A DNA stretch of 64,000 nt from GCA-016699835 sp964543905 (GTDB lineage: Bacteria; Planctomycetota; Phycisphaerae; Phycisphaerales; UBA1924), in NCBI GenBank assembly GCA_964543905.1, contig CAZIZO010000016.1, positions 1 through 64,000 on the forward strand, read 5' to 3'. Below, one piece after another: positions 1-8,888 of this stretch. A model generated the notes under the pieces. The model saw only the letters and a list, made by a program, of their open reading frames with translations, did no database searches and had not been told where the DNA came from. A program made the position numbers and the translations under genes. Position 1 is the first letter of the stretch; the number at the start of each line of letters is the position of its first letter.

Positions 1-467
1 GTGCTCCGCGTTCGGTTGATCTGGGGCGTAGGTGGCGGGGTTTGGGGGATGGCTAGCGGAGCCGGGAGCGTCGGGGGGCGATCGACGCGAGGCGCCGGGG
101 AGGGCGGGGGAGCGGGCTGCGAGTTGGATCGCTGGCGCCGGTCCATGTTGCCGCCCTGTGGCGGGTTGGGCGTCGGCGCGACCGAACGCTGGCGCGGCGC
201 GTCGTTCTGGAGACCGGGCGGGGGAGCGATCGGGCGGGCGGGCTGGGGGGAGGGGGTGGCGAGTTGAGGAGCGGGGGCGGGCGCTGGTGCGGGGGAGGGA
301 CGGGGCGGCTCGGCTCGCTGGCGACGATCGTTCTTGGGCGAAGGGGCGGGGGCGGCTTGCTGCTGATCGCGGCGTTCTCGGCGACCGTTCTGGGCGAGGG
401 CGCCGGGCGTGCCGGCGAGGAGCGCGAGGGTGAGGCCCGAAAGGACGATCGAATGAACCGCTCGCAT
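1..467 (-). CDS. Secreted Pro/Arg/Gln-rich low-complexity protein, N-terminal part (runs off the window)
   Basis: An open frame on the minus strand starts with ATG at 467-465 after a GGAGAT ribosome site and stays open to base 1, so the C-terminus is missing. The first 25 residues form a signal peptide (MRAVHSIVLSGLTLALLAG, then TPGALA before Gln-Asn). The rest of the visible part, about 130 residues, is dominated by Pro, Ala, Arg and Gln, with short recurring RRQR-like motifs (RRERRDQQ, NDRRQR, MDRRQRS). No catalytic domain is visible. The low-complexity stretch looks like a linker or envelope-facing tail before a domain outside the window. It is divergent from infA. The reading frame is solid; the function is unknown. 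Confidence 0.6.
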   Translation of the reverse strand, partial: MRAVHSIVLSGLTLALLAGTPGALAQNGRRERRDQQQAAPAPSPKNDRRQRAEPPRPSPAPAPAPAPQLATPSPQPARPIAPPPGLQNDAPRQRSVAPTPNPPQGGNMDRRQRSNSQPAPPPSPAPRVDRPPTLPAPLAIPQTPPPTPQINRTRS

Positions 468-694
468 GCTTCGTATCTCCAACCCCGGAAGAGCGTACCC
501 CAAATTGAACGCGGGCGAGGGTGAAATGTTCCCGAGAAATCCTGAGGCGGGAGCGCGATCGGACTCCTATCCTATGGGGTTGCCTCGCGTGGGTGGGGCG
601 AGTTTGGGCTTTGGGGCCAGGAACATGGTCCAAGTTTTGGAGTCGCCCGCCGGCGCGGTGGCCGGGCGCGGGCTGAAGGGTTCTGTGCACACGT

Positions 695-919
695 ATGTCC
701 AAGAACGATGACAAGTTTGTGCTCGACGCGGTGGTGGTGGAAGCGCTCCCGAACGCGATGTTCAAGGTGCGTCTGGCGAACGAGCAGAAGACGGAACTCC
801 TCGCGTACATCTCGGGGAAGATGCGGAAGAACCTGATCCGGATCTTGCCGGGCGACACGGTGACGGTCGAGTTGAGTTCGTACGACCTGACCAAGGGTCG
901 GATCACGTTCCGGCGGTGA
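695..919 (+). CDS. infA: Translation initiation factor IF-1
   Basis: IF-1 binds the A site of the 30S subunit with IF-2 and IF-3 during initiation. The 74-residue product is one S1/OB-fold domain of the usual length. It carries the family hallmarks VVEALPNAMFKV, ISGKMRKNLIRILPGD and the end SYDLTKGRITFRR. It stands alone: the ECF sigma gene converges on it from the right and the secreted Pro-rich protein diverges to the left. There is no nearby secY or rpmJ, which flank infA in many bacteria. The ATG at 695 gives the canonical start MSKND. Identity is clear from the motifs. Confidence 0.97.
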   Translation: MSKNDDKFVLDAVVVEALPNAMFKVRLANEQKTELLAYISGKMRKNLIRILPGDTVTVELSSYDLTKGRITFRR

Positions 920-935
920 GCCCGGGGCGGGGCGA

Positions 936-1541
936 TCAGGACGACGGGTTGGGGCCTCCTTCGATTTCGCGGCGGAGCCACGCTCGGGCGTAGACCCACT
1001 CATTTTTGACGGTGGCCTCGGAGAGTCCGAGCACGCTGGCGGCCTGCTCGATGGTGAGGCCGGCGAAGAAGCGGAGCATGACGATTCGAGCCTGGCGCTC
1101 GTCCTTGCGTTCGAGTTTGGAGAGGGCCGCGTCGAGGGCGATGAGATCGACGGGCTCGGAGCCTGGCGTGGGGGTTGGGAGGTTGACGTCGGCGAGGGCC
1201 TCGCGGGCGGCGGGTTTGTTGTCCTTTCCGCCGTGCTTGGCGGCACGATATCGGCGGGCGCGTTCGACGAGGATTCGTCGCATGGCGATGGCGGCGGCGC
1301 CGTAGAAGTGCCCGCGGCCGTCCCATTTGGAGTCGTTGGCGCCGACGAGGCGGAGGTAGGCCTCGTGGACCAGCGCGGTGGGCTGGAGGGTGAGCCCGGC
1401 GGCTTCGCTCGCGAGTTGGCTGGCGGCGAGGCGGCGGAGTTCGTCGTAGATCAAGGGGAGGAGTTCGTCGGCGGCGCGCTTATCGCCGGCGTGGGCTGCG
1501 TTGAGCAGCATGGTCACGTGTTCGTGCGGCGAATCGGGCAT
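936..1541 (-). CDS. ECF-type RNA polymerase sigma factor
   Basis: This is a sigma-70 family ECF factor of about 201 residues. The start is placed at the ATG at 1541 (MPDSPHEHV); a longer frame reaches 1595, but the extra residues have no family likeness. Region 2 is seen as DELLPLIYDELRRLAA and LQPTALVHEAYLRL, the pattern of the large planctomycete and acidobacterial ECF group. Region 4 is the helix-turn-helix FAGLTIEQAASVLGLSEATVKNEW near the C-terminus. No anti-sigma factor lies beside it. The next gene, a PVC cytochrome, diverges from it with about 130 bp between, so that gap could hold promoters for both. Its regulon cannot be read from the sequence. Confidence 0.9.
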   Translation of the reverse strand: MPDSPHEHVTMLLNAAHAGDKRAADELLPLIYDELRRLAASQLASEAAGLTLQPTALVHEAYLRLVGANDSKWDGRGHFYGAAAIAMRRILVERARRYRAAKHGGKDNKPAAREALADVNLPTPTPGSEPVDLIALDAALSKLERKDERQARIVMLRFFAGLTIEQAASVLGLSEATVKNEWVYARAWLRREIEGGPNPSS

Positions 1542-1673
1542 GATGCGCGCAAGCCTTCCCCCCAAAGAGAACCATCGGAAGCCCCAGCGAAACAATGGTA
1601 CGCCCGGGGCGGGGCGGGGGTTGGCGGTCGGGCGACGGCGGGGGGTGCGGGCGCGCCACTACACTGCCGCCCC

Positions 1674-4600
1674 ATGGCACAGAACTGGCGAGGACGAACG
1701 GGCGCGACGGGTGTGATGCTGGTGCTGCTGGCGTGCTCGTCGGGGCTGGCCCAATCCCAAGAGACGGTGCGGGATGGAGACGAGCGAACGATCTCGACGT
1801 GGGCGCCCAAGGGATTGATGAGGAGCCCGGTCTCGATTTGCTTTGACCCGAAGGGGAACCTGTACGTGGCCGAATCGGACCGCGCGGGAAACGCGGTGGC
1901 GGACACGCGCGGGCTGGGGCACCTCAACGCGGTCGAGGAAGACCTGCGGTTCAAGTCGATCGAAGACCGGCGGGCGCAGATTCGGACGTGGATCGCGAAG
2001 GGCGCGTTTCCGGCGGACCACTTCACCAAGACGGAGGATCGCGTGCGGATCGTGCGCGACACGGACGGCGACGGCGTGGCGGACTGGTCGGGGGTCTTCG
2101 CGGGCGGGTTCAATGACGAGTTGGACGGCATCGGCGCCGGGGTGCTGTGGCACGATGGCGCGTTGTACTACACCTGCATCCCGAACTTCTGGAAGTTGAC
2201 GCCCGGGAAGAACCCGTACGAGGCGGCGACGCGGGAGTCGCTCTCGAAGGGATATGGCGTGCGGTGGTGTTTCTATGGGCACGATCTGCACGGCGCGATC
2301 GAGGGACCGGACGGGCGGCTGTATTTTTCGATGGGGGATCGTGGGTACAACGTGATGACGAAGGAAGGGGAGCGACTGGTCGGGGTGGATCGCGGGGGCG
2401 TGTTCCGATGCTGGCCCGACGGGAGCGGGTTGGAGTTGTTCTACGAGGGGCTGCGGAATCCGCAGGACCTGGCGTTCGACGATCTGGGGGAGATGTTCAC
2501 GGGGGACAACAACTGCGACTCGGGGGACCTCGCGCGCGTGGTGTACGTGGTCGAGGGCGGGGACTCGGGGTGGCGGCAGGATGTGCAATCGCTCCCGTCA
2601 CGCGGGCCCTGGAACCGCGAGGCGATCTGGAAGACCCTCAAGGATGTGTCTGGTGCGGCGAGGCCGGCGTGGACGCTGCCGCCGGTGGAGTACATGGGCG
2701 CCGGTCCCTCGGGGATCCTGTTCAATCCCGGGACGGGGGAAGGGGCGGGGCTGGCACGGTGCTTCTTCCTTGTGGATTTCTACGGCAGCGGCGCGACGGT
2801 GCACGCGTTTCGCTGCGAGCAGGACGGCGCGTTCTACAAGGTGGCCGATCGGCGTGACTACTACAAGGGCCTGACGATCACGGACATTGCGTGGGGATAC
2901 GACGGGCGCTTCTACATGAGCGATTGGGGCGGAGGGTGGGACCCCAATCCGAATGGGGTGGTGCTGGCGATCAAGAACGAACGGGTGCACGGCGACGCGG
3001 CGGAGGGGGGCGTGATCCGCGAGGTCGGCGGGCTCTTCAAGGAGGGCTTCGCGATTCGTGGTGAGGACGAGTTGGTGGCGCTGCTCGGGCATCGGGACCA
3101 GCGCGTGCGTCTGGCGGCGCAGTTCGAACTCGCGAAGCGCGGCGAGGGGGAGATCGTGGCGCTCGGGCGCGTGGCCGCCTCGGGAACAACGCAACTCTTG
3201 GCGCGGGTCCACGCGATCTGGGCGTTGGGGCAGATCGCCCGCACGGAGCCGGACGCGGCGGCGGTCTTGCTGCTGCTCTTGGACGACGCGGATGCGGAGG
3301 TGCGGGCGCAGGCCGTGCGCACGCTCGGGGACGTCGCGGGCCCGACGTCGAGGGCGGCGTCGGCGCGGTACGTGGAGATGCTGCGGGATTCATCGCCCCG
3401 GGTGCGGAAGTATGCGGCGTTGGCGCTCGGACGGATTCGCGAGGCGGGCGCGGTCAAGCCGCTGTTGCAGATGCTTGCCGCGAACGACAACAAGGACGTG
3501 GTGATCCGGCATGTGGCGTCGTATGCGCTCTCGCGGATCGGGCGTGCGGAGGAGATGATCAGGTCGAGCGCGAGCATGAACGCGGCGGCGCGGCTGGGCG
3601 CGGTGATCGCGCTCCGGCGGATGGGGCATGACGGTGTGACGGCGTACCTGCACGACGCGGACGCGGGGGTGGCGGTCGAGGCGGCACGGGCGATCTACGA
3701 CCATCGCTCGAAGGCGGGGATGCCCGAGTTGGCGGCGATCCTGGATAGGGCGATACCCGCGGGCGTGGCGATCGAGCCGATGCTGCGGCGCGCGATCGAG
3801 GCGAACGTGCACCTGGGCGAGGATACGTGCGTGGAGCGGCTGGCGAAGTTCGCGGCTCGGGGCGACGTGGCGAGCGAGTGGCGTGAACTGGCGCTCGATC
3901 GTGTGGCGGGCTGGGACAAGCCGCTCAAGCGTGAGGGCGTGTGGGGCAACTGGGCGGACTACCCGGCGCGATCGAAGGAGGCACAGAAGAACGCGATCCG
4001 GGCGAACATTGACGCGATCCTGGCGGCGGCGGGATCGACGGGCGAACTCAGGGCGAAGGGCGAGAGGCTGAAGGTGTTGCACACGCTCGACGCCTCGGCC
4101 GACGCGCTCGTGCGGGAGTTGGGCGACGCGAGCAAGAGCGAGGCGTATCGCCTGGCGCTGCTGGAGCGGGTGGCCGGCGAGGCGCCGACCGGACTTGCCG
4201 ACGCGTGTGAAGCGCTGCTCGTCGGCGGGACGGGCGCGGGCGAGCGGTTGCGCCAGAGGAGCGCGGAGACGCTGGCGAGGATCGACCCGGCGCGGGCCGT
4301 CACGCAACTCAGGGGGATGCTGGGGTCGACGACGGTCGGTGATCGGCAACTGGCGGTGCGATTGCTGGCGACCCTGAACGACCCGGCGGCGAAGGAGGCG
4401 TTCGTGTCGCTGGTTCGCGAACTTCGGCGCGGCAAGGCGGATGGTGCGATCGCGCTTGAACTCTACGAAGCCGCGATGAAGCAGCCCAAGGAGAGCGAGG
4501 CTCGCACGATCGCGGAACTTGTTGGAAAGTCGCCCAAGCGACCCGACGGCTACGCGACGGCGCTGCTTGTCGAGGGCGGGAGCGAGGGGAAGGGGCGGGA

Positions 4601-5003
4601 GATCTTCCGGCACCACGCGAGCGCCGAGTGCGTGCGATGCCACGTGGTGGACGATCTGGGCGGGACGGCGGGGCCGAACCTGACGCAGGTGGCGTCGAGG
4701 TTGACGCCGGCGTTGCTCGTGGAATCGATGGTGGAGCCCGGTCGCGTGGTGGCGGCGGGGTATGGCGAGGTGACGGCGATGCCGGTGATGAGCCAGTTTC
4801 TTTCGCCGCGGGAGGTGCGGGATGTGGTGGCGTACCTGAAGACGCTGAAGGGGAAGGGCGTGTCGGCGGAGGCGGCGAGCGCGGGCGGCGAGGCTCATGC
4901 GACGGGCTTGGACGCGAGCGCCTGGATCCGGCGGGCGATGTTGGTCCTGATCCTGCCCTTGTTTGTGTACTCGGTGTGGCGGGGCGTTTCGCGGCGCGGA
5001 TAA
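1674..5003 (+). CDS. PVC-type membrane-bound cytochrome: propeller, HEAT repeats and CxxCH heme site
   Basis: A 1109-residue exported protein. A signal peptide ends near residue 27 (MLVLLACSSGLAQSQ). Residues about 40-430 form a sorbosone-dehydrogenase-like beta propeller (FDPKGNLYVAESDR, GLRNPQDLAFDDLGEMFTGDNN, ITDIAWGYDGRFYMSDWGGGW). A long HEAT-repeat region follows (for example DDADAEVRAQAVRTLGDVAG and SSPRVRKYAALALGRI). Near the C-terminus is a c-type heme site, CVRCH at residues 986-990. The last 20 or so residues are a membrane anchor ending in Arg (YSVWRGVSRRG). The architecture is common in Planctomycetes and Verrucomicrobia, where it is thought to oxidise sugars or alcohols at the membrane; the substrate is not known. 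The start at 1674 gives a clean signal peptide; the open frame extends further upstream. Confidence 0.88.
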   Translation: MAQNWRGRTGATGVMLVLLACSSGLAQSQETVRDGDERTISTWAPKGLMRSPVSICFDPKGNLYVAESDRAGNAVADTRGLGHLNAVEEDLRFKSIEDRRAQIRTWIAKGAFPADHFTKTEDRVRIVRDTDGDGVADWSGVFAGGFNDELDGIGAGVLWHDGALYYTCIPNFWKLTPGKNPYEAATRESLSKGYGVRWCFYGHDLHGAIEGPDGRLYFSMGDRGYNVMTKEGERLVGVDRGGVFRCWPDGSGLELFYEGLRNPQDLAFDDLGEMFTGDNNCDSGDLARVVYVVEGGDSGWRQDVQSLPSRGPWNREAIWKTLKDVSGAARPAWTLPPVEYMGAGPSGILFNPGTGEGAGLARCFFLVDFYGSGATVHAFRCEQDGAFYKVADRRDYYKGLTITDIAWGYDGRFYMSDWGGGWDPNPNGVVLAIKNERVHGDAAEGGVIREVGGLFKEGFAIRGEDELVALLGHRDQRVRLAAQFELAKRGEGEIVALGRVAASGTTQLLARVHAIWALGQIARTEPDAAAVLLLLLDDADAEVRAQAVRTLGDVAGPTSRAASARYVEMLRDSSPRVRKYAALALGRIREAGAVKPLLQMLAANDNKDVVIRHVASYALSRIGRAEEMIRSSASMNAAARLGAVIALRRMGHDGVTAYLHDADAGVAVEAARAIYDHRSKAGMPELAAILDRAIPAGVAIEPMLRRAIEANVHLGEDTCVERLAKFAARGDVASEWRELALDRVAGWDKPLKREGVWGNWADYPARSKEAQKNAIRANIDAILAAAGSTGELRAKGERLKVLHTLDASADALVRELGDASKSEAYRLALLERVAGEAPTGLADACEALLVGGTGAGERLRQRSAETLARIDPARAVTQLRGMLGSTTVGDRQLAVRLLATLNDPAAKEAFVSLVRELRRGKADGAIALELYEAAMKQPKESEARTIAELVGKSPKRPDGYATALLVEGGSEGKGREIFRHHASAECVRCHVVDDLGGTAGPNLTQVASRLTPALLVESMVEPGRVVAAGYGEVTAMPVMSQFLSPREVRDVVAYLKTLKGKGVSAEAASAGGEAHATGLDASAWIRRAMLVLILPLFVYSVWRGVSRRG

Positions 5004-5098
5004 CCCCAGTGCACACGTTGAGTTTGGAGCATGGAGCAACGGGTGGGACACCCGCCCCACTCTTCCCCACGAGGGTGGGGAGCGGAAGGCTGCTCGCG

Positions 5099-5605
5099 TC
5101 AAGGCTCGACGCGCAAGTCCGGGCTTCGGCGGCGCGTGGCGGGGAGCAGGCCGATGAGCACGCAGAGGGAGCCGCCGGCGATCATCCAGAGGCGCGACTT
5201 TTCGCCCGTGGCGAGGCGGGCGAGGCGCGAATCGACCTTGGTGCGCTCGGCAAGGTGTGGGGGCTCGGGCTCCAGGGCGGGGAAGACGGAGATGCTGGCC
5301 GTGCGCGTGTCGTGCATGCCGGGGATGACGGCCCGGTCGACGGGGATCTGGTTGAGTTGGCTGGCGGCGAGGGTGAGGACCAGGTCGGGATCGCGCTTGT
5401 CGAGGGCGTCCAGGTAGTCGTGATACCGGGCGATGCGGGCCTTGCGGTGGGCCTCGATCGCGAGGGCGCGGTCGCGCAGCCAGCGGGCCTGGTCGAGTTC
5501 GTCGGCGGCGGGGATGAGGAGCGTGGCACCAAGGACCGCGAGGCCGGCGAGCAAGAAGAGCCAGCCGGGGTCAACGCTGAAGGGGGATGTGGAGTCGCGG
5601 TTCAT
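5099..5605 (-). CDS. Small membrane protein with two transmembrane segments
   Basis: A 168-residue protein from the ATG at 5605. One hydrophobic segment lies at about residues 14-32 (GWLFLLAGLAVLGATLLIP) and another at about 139-155 (LWMIAGGSLCVLIGLLP). Between them is a charged, helical region rich in Arg, Asp and Leu (RDRALAIEAHRKARIARYHD). The C-terminus is Arg-rich. I do not recognise a family. It starts 65 bp after the stop of the beta-lactamase-fold gene on the same strand, so the two may be co-transcribed. It converges with the PVC cytochrome gene. Confidence 0.65.
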   Translation of the reverse strand: MNRDSTSPFSVDPGWLFLLAGLAVLGATLLIPAADELDQARWLRDRALAIEAHRKARIARYHDYLDALDKRDPDLVLTLAASQLNQIPVDRAVIPGMHDTRTASISVFPALEPEPPHLAERTKVDSRLARLATGEKSRLWMIAGGSLCVLIGLLPATRRRSPDLRVEP

Positions 5606-5670
5606 GGGCGAGGGAACGTCGGCAGAGTTTATCGGCGTGGGAGGAGGGTTGGGAGTAATGGAGGAGATTG

Positions 5671-7236
5671 TCAGTTCCCATCCGCGTTCGGGTCTTCCGG
5701 CGTCGTCATAGGCGTCGGCGGCTTCCGGGGCTTGGGCTTGCTGGCGTTGGCAAGGAGCGTGCAGCCGGATTGGGCGAGTTTGGCGAAGCGGGGGAGTTCG
5801 AGCGGCGCCTTCGCGTTGTTCCAGGTGATGCTGAGGACGAACCACCTGGGGGTGGCGCGATCGGGCACGTTGGGCTTTGGTTCGTCGGCGACGTTGTCGG
5901 CGGCGGCGTTGTCGCGGCCGTCGCGCTCCAAGAGCCAGTTCATACTGACGACGCCCGGCTCCATGCCGCCCTTGTAGGCGATGCTGGTCCATTCCTCCGC
6001 GAACTCCAGGCCTCGCTCCTGGCGGAGCATGGCGCCGAGGCGTTCGAGGCCGGGGAGTTGCTCGAGTCGGCGGAACTCCATCATGAGTTTGGCGAGGTCT
6101 TCGGCGGAGGCGAACCAGCCGAGTTTTTCGATGTGTCTTGGCTCTTGCCAGGCTTTGAGAAGGTCGCGCGTGAGGTCGAGATGGGCGAGGTCGGCGTCGG
6201 GAGCCAAGAGCGACCGGCGTGCGGATTCGTCGGCGTTGAGATAGCCCGCCCGTTGCTCGTCGCTCGCGACGAGTTTAAGTTGCAGGCACTCGCGCGTGGA
6301 CATGTATGGCGGCGTGAGATTGGGCGAGGCGACGAACTTGGCGTAGGACGCTTGGATCGCGTCGCGGCCCAGGAGCGCGAAGAGGGTGTCGTTGGCGGCG
6401 GCGTCGCCCGTGGTCACCATGCGCGTCGCCCACTCTTCGATGCGGAAGGACGTCCCATCCTGAGCGGCCCTGAGATCGCCCAGGGCAAAGACGCGGAAGC
6501 GTTCGCGGAAGGGGAGCGGCTCGTCCCAGGTGATCTTGCCGGCGCGCGCAGCCTCGGCAAGGGCGTGGAGGACGAAGAGTTGGGCCGCCGAGCCGATGGC
6601 GAGGGCTTCATCTTCGTGGATGGTGTGGATGGGTTTGAGGGTTGTGGGCGGGGGCGAGAGAGAGGGGTTGGTGGAGAAGGCCATCTTGTCAGGGATGATC
6701 TCGTAGGCCCCGAAAGAGACTTTGCCGGGGAGGTTGCCCGCCATGCCGTCGAACTCGTCCCAGGTGGCGGCGTCAAGGTCGCCCTCGGCACCGAAGGCAT
6801 AGGCGGCGTCGGCGAAGCGCAAGCCGTCGATTTTGTTCTGGTCATCGACGGCGATGAAGATGCTCATCTGGCGGCCGCCGCCCTCGACGAAACCGGAGAG
6901 GGCGTCCTTGCCGACCTCGCCGATTTGAGTGAGGCGGATGCGATTGTTGTTGAATCGCTGTTCGCGGATCGTTCGGAGGTCGCGGACGAGTTCATCTGGG
7001 GTGAAGAGCGTGCGGAAGTGGTCGGACATGCGGGAGGCGGCGTCGCCCGGGGCGCCGCCGTTGGCGACGTCGAGGATCCACTGGAGTTGCCGCCCGACGG
7101 CGGAGTCGGGAGGAACGACGGGTTCGTGCAGATCGGGTTGCCGGGCGAGGGCGCCGGAGGGAAGCAGGGCGGGGGAAGTAAGGAGGGCGGCGAGCGACCA
7201 GGCAAGAACGCGGACGAGCATCGAGGAGACTCCCAT
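5671..7236 (-). CDS. Exported beta-lactamase-fold (class A/ORF12-like) protein with degraded active site
   Basis: A 521-residue protein with a signal peptide (LAWSLAALLTSPALLPSGALA). Residues about 45-130 look like the NTF2/cystatin-like domain that precedes the serine-hydrolase domain in clavulanate ORF12-type proteins (LQWILDVANGG, TPDELVRDLRTIREQRFNNN). The C-terminal half aligns with class A beta-lactamase-like hydrolases. The SxxK site is IGSAAQLFVL, so Ser216 is kept but Lys is Gln219. The SDN region reads TTGDAAAND (277-279, no Ser, no Asn). The KTG-like motif survives as YKGGMEPGVV (422-424). With both general-base elements missing, normal acyl-enzyme hydrolysis is doubtful. It could be a binding protein or use altered chemistry. 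It probably shares a transcript with the next small membrane protein. Confidence 0.75.
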   Translation of the reverse strand: MGVSSMLVRVLAWSLAALLTSPALLPSGALARQPDLHEPVVPPDSAVGRQLQWILDVANGGAPGDAASRMSDHFRTLFTPDELVRDLRTIREQRFNNNRIRLTQIGEVGKDALSGFVEGGGRQMSIFIAVDDQNKIDGLRFADAAYAFGAEGDLDAATWDEFDGMAGNLPGKVSFGAYEIIPDKMAFSTNPSLSPPPTTLKPIHTIHEDEALAIGSAAQLFVLHALAEAARAGKITWDEPLPFRERFRVFALGDLRAAQDGTSFRIEEWATRMVTTGDAAANDTLFALLGRDAIQASYAKFVASPNLTPPYMSTRECLQLKLVASDEQRAGYLNADESARRSLLAPDADLAHLDLTRDLLKAWQEPRHIEKLGWFASAEDLAKLMMEFRRLEQLPGLERLGAMLRQERGLEFAEEWTSIAYKGGMEPGVVSMNWLLERDGRDNAAADNVADEPKPNVPDRATPRWFVLSITWNNAKAPLELPRFAKLAQSGCTLLANASKPKPRKPPTPMTTPEDPNADGN

Positions 7237-7331
7237 GGTCTCCTTTGTACCGCGCGAGGGGTGGGGAGGTGTGCATGGGAGGTCGGAATGGGATGATTCA
7301 GAGGGGGAGTACGGCGACTACCCTGTGCGTC

Positions 7332-8669
7332 ATGGGTCGTCGGGTTGTGATAACGGGATTGGGCACGGCCTCGGCGCTGGGGATAGGCACCTCTGCGCTC
7401 TGGGATGGGCTGGTGAACGGTCGGTGCGGAGTAGGACCAACGACGCGATTCGACGCGGGGGGCTTTTCGTGCCGGCTCTCTGGAGAGATCAAGGATCTCA
7501 CGGCGAAGGACCACGTGCCGAAGAGTTACCGCAAGGCGGTGAAGGTGATGGCGCGGGACACGGAGATCGCGGTGGTGGCGGCGCGACTCGCGGTGCAGGA
7601 TGCGGGTTTGCAGACGCGTGGAACGAGCGAGGAGGGTGGGACGACGACGTATCCCGGGGAGCGGATGGCGTGCCACATCGGGGCCGGACTGATTGCCGCG
7701 GAGACGGATGAGTTGACCTCGGCGCTGGTGACGGCGCGGGGCGAGGATGGGGTGTTTGATTTGAAGAGGTGGGGCACGGCGGGAGGGGGCGGGGGCATGA
7801 ACAACCTGCAGCCGTTGTGGATGCTGAAGTACCTGCCCAACATGCTGGCATGCCATGTGACGATCATTCATGGGGCCGAGGGGCCGAGCAACACGCTGAC
7901 GTGCGGGGAGGCGAGCGGGCTTCTGTCGATCGGGGAGTCGTGCCGGGTGATCCAGCGTGGGGGGGCGGAGGTGGGGTTCGCGGGCGGGGCGGAGAGCAAG
8001 ATCAACCTGATGGGCGTGCTGCGGCTGGAGTTGTCCGGGCGTTTGGCGGAGACGGGGAGAGAGACGAGCGGCGCATCGGTGGTGAAGCCGTATGACCCCG
8101 CGTCGCCCGGCTCGATCTTGGGGGAGGGCGGGGGGATCTTGATGCTGGAGGAAGAATCGAGCGCGGCGGCACGTGGGGCGAAGGCGTATTGCCGGCTTGC
8201 GGGGTTTGGGGCTGGGCAATCGCGGGTTGCGAATATCCCATCGCTCGGGCGGGATCAGGTGAGCGGCGAGGGGCTGGAGGTGGCGATCGAGGCGGCGCTG
8301 CGGGATGCGGGGATCGAGGCGGAGGCGATCGACGCGATCATTCCGCAGGCGTGGGGCGTGCCGAGCGCGGATGAGGCGGAGGCGTCGGCGTTGCGTGCCG
8401 TGTTTGGTACGCGGCTGTCGAGCGTGCCGCTGGTCACGCTCACGCCCATGCTCGGCGACTGTACCGCGGGCAATGGCGGGATTCATGCGGCGGTGGGGGC
8501 GATGTGCCTTCGGGAGCAGCGCTTGCCGGCGCGCTTGCACGCCGGCTCGCCGGCGGGCGGGCTGGACGCAGGGCCGAGGGCATCCGAGTCGAGGGCTCTC
8601 CGGCATGTCCTGGTGTGCACGAGCGGGATGGGGGGACAGAACGCGGCGATTGTGTTGCAGACGGTGTGA
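7332..8669 (+). CDS. Beta-ketoacyl synthase-like (thiolase fold) protein lacking both catalytic histidines
   Basis: A 445-residue KAS II-like protein starting MGRRVVITGLGTASALG, the usual FabF N-terminus, at the ATG at 7332. The nucleophile region GPSNTLTCGEASGLLSIGES keeps a cysteine (Cys191). The two histidines of the Cys-His-His triad are not where expected: the first motif (normally HGTxTP) reads IPQAWGVPSADEAE (about 339-350) and the second (normally GHxxGAAG) reads MLGDCTAGNGG (about 373-383). Such changes occur in chain-length-factor-like partners of true ketosynthases, although those usually lose the cysteine. No acyl carrier protein or partner ketosynthase lies beside it. A role in lipid or polyketide synthesis is inferred only. 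Confidence 0.8.
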   Translation: MGRRVVITGLGTASALGIGTSALWDGLVNGRCGVGPTTRFDAGGFSCRLSGEIKDLTAKDHVPKSYRKAVKVMARDTEIAVVAARLAVQDAGLQTRGTSEEGGTTTYPGERMACHIGAGLIAAETDELTSALVTARGEDGVFDLKRWGTAGGGGGMNNLQPLWMLKYLPNMLACHVTIIHGAEGPSNTLTCGEASGLLSIGESCRVIQRGGAEVGFAGGAESKINLMGVLRLELSGRLAETGRETSGASVVKPYDPASPGSILGEGGGILMLEEESSAAARGAKAYCRLAGFGAGQSRVANIPSLGRDQVSGEGLEVAIEAALRDAGIEAEAIDAIIPQAWGVPSADEAEASALRAVFGTRLSSVPLVTLTPMLGDCTAGNGGIHAAVGAMCLREQRLPARLHAGSPAGGLDAGPRASESRALRHVLVCTSGMGGQNAAIVLQTV

Positions 8670-8888
8670 GCGCCCCGGCGGCGGAGGAACAGCCTTGAAC
8701 GGGGTCGAGGCTGGCCCCCCACGACGAGACACACCACGCGATCCGCACGGCAGTGACGACCGAAGCCGTCCCTACCCATACCCAAACGACCATCTCAAAA
8801 AGGAGAGCGTGCGCGTGCCGGATTCGCGCAAGCCCGGTACTCTTGTGACAGTTTCTACACCCGTTCCCTTTTCAACAGGAGATCAAAC

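Noticed and set aside
3390..5102. Minus-strand frame of 570 codons inside the PVC cytochrome gene
   Set aside because: Arg/His/Pro-rich, typical of antisense translation in GC-rich genes; no domain or start signal.
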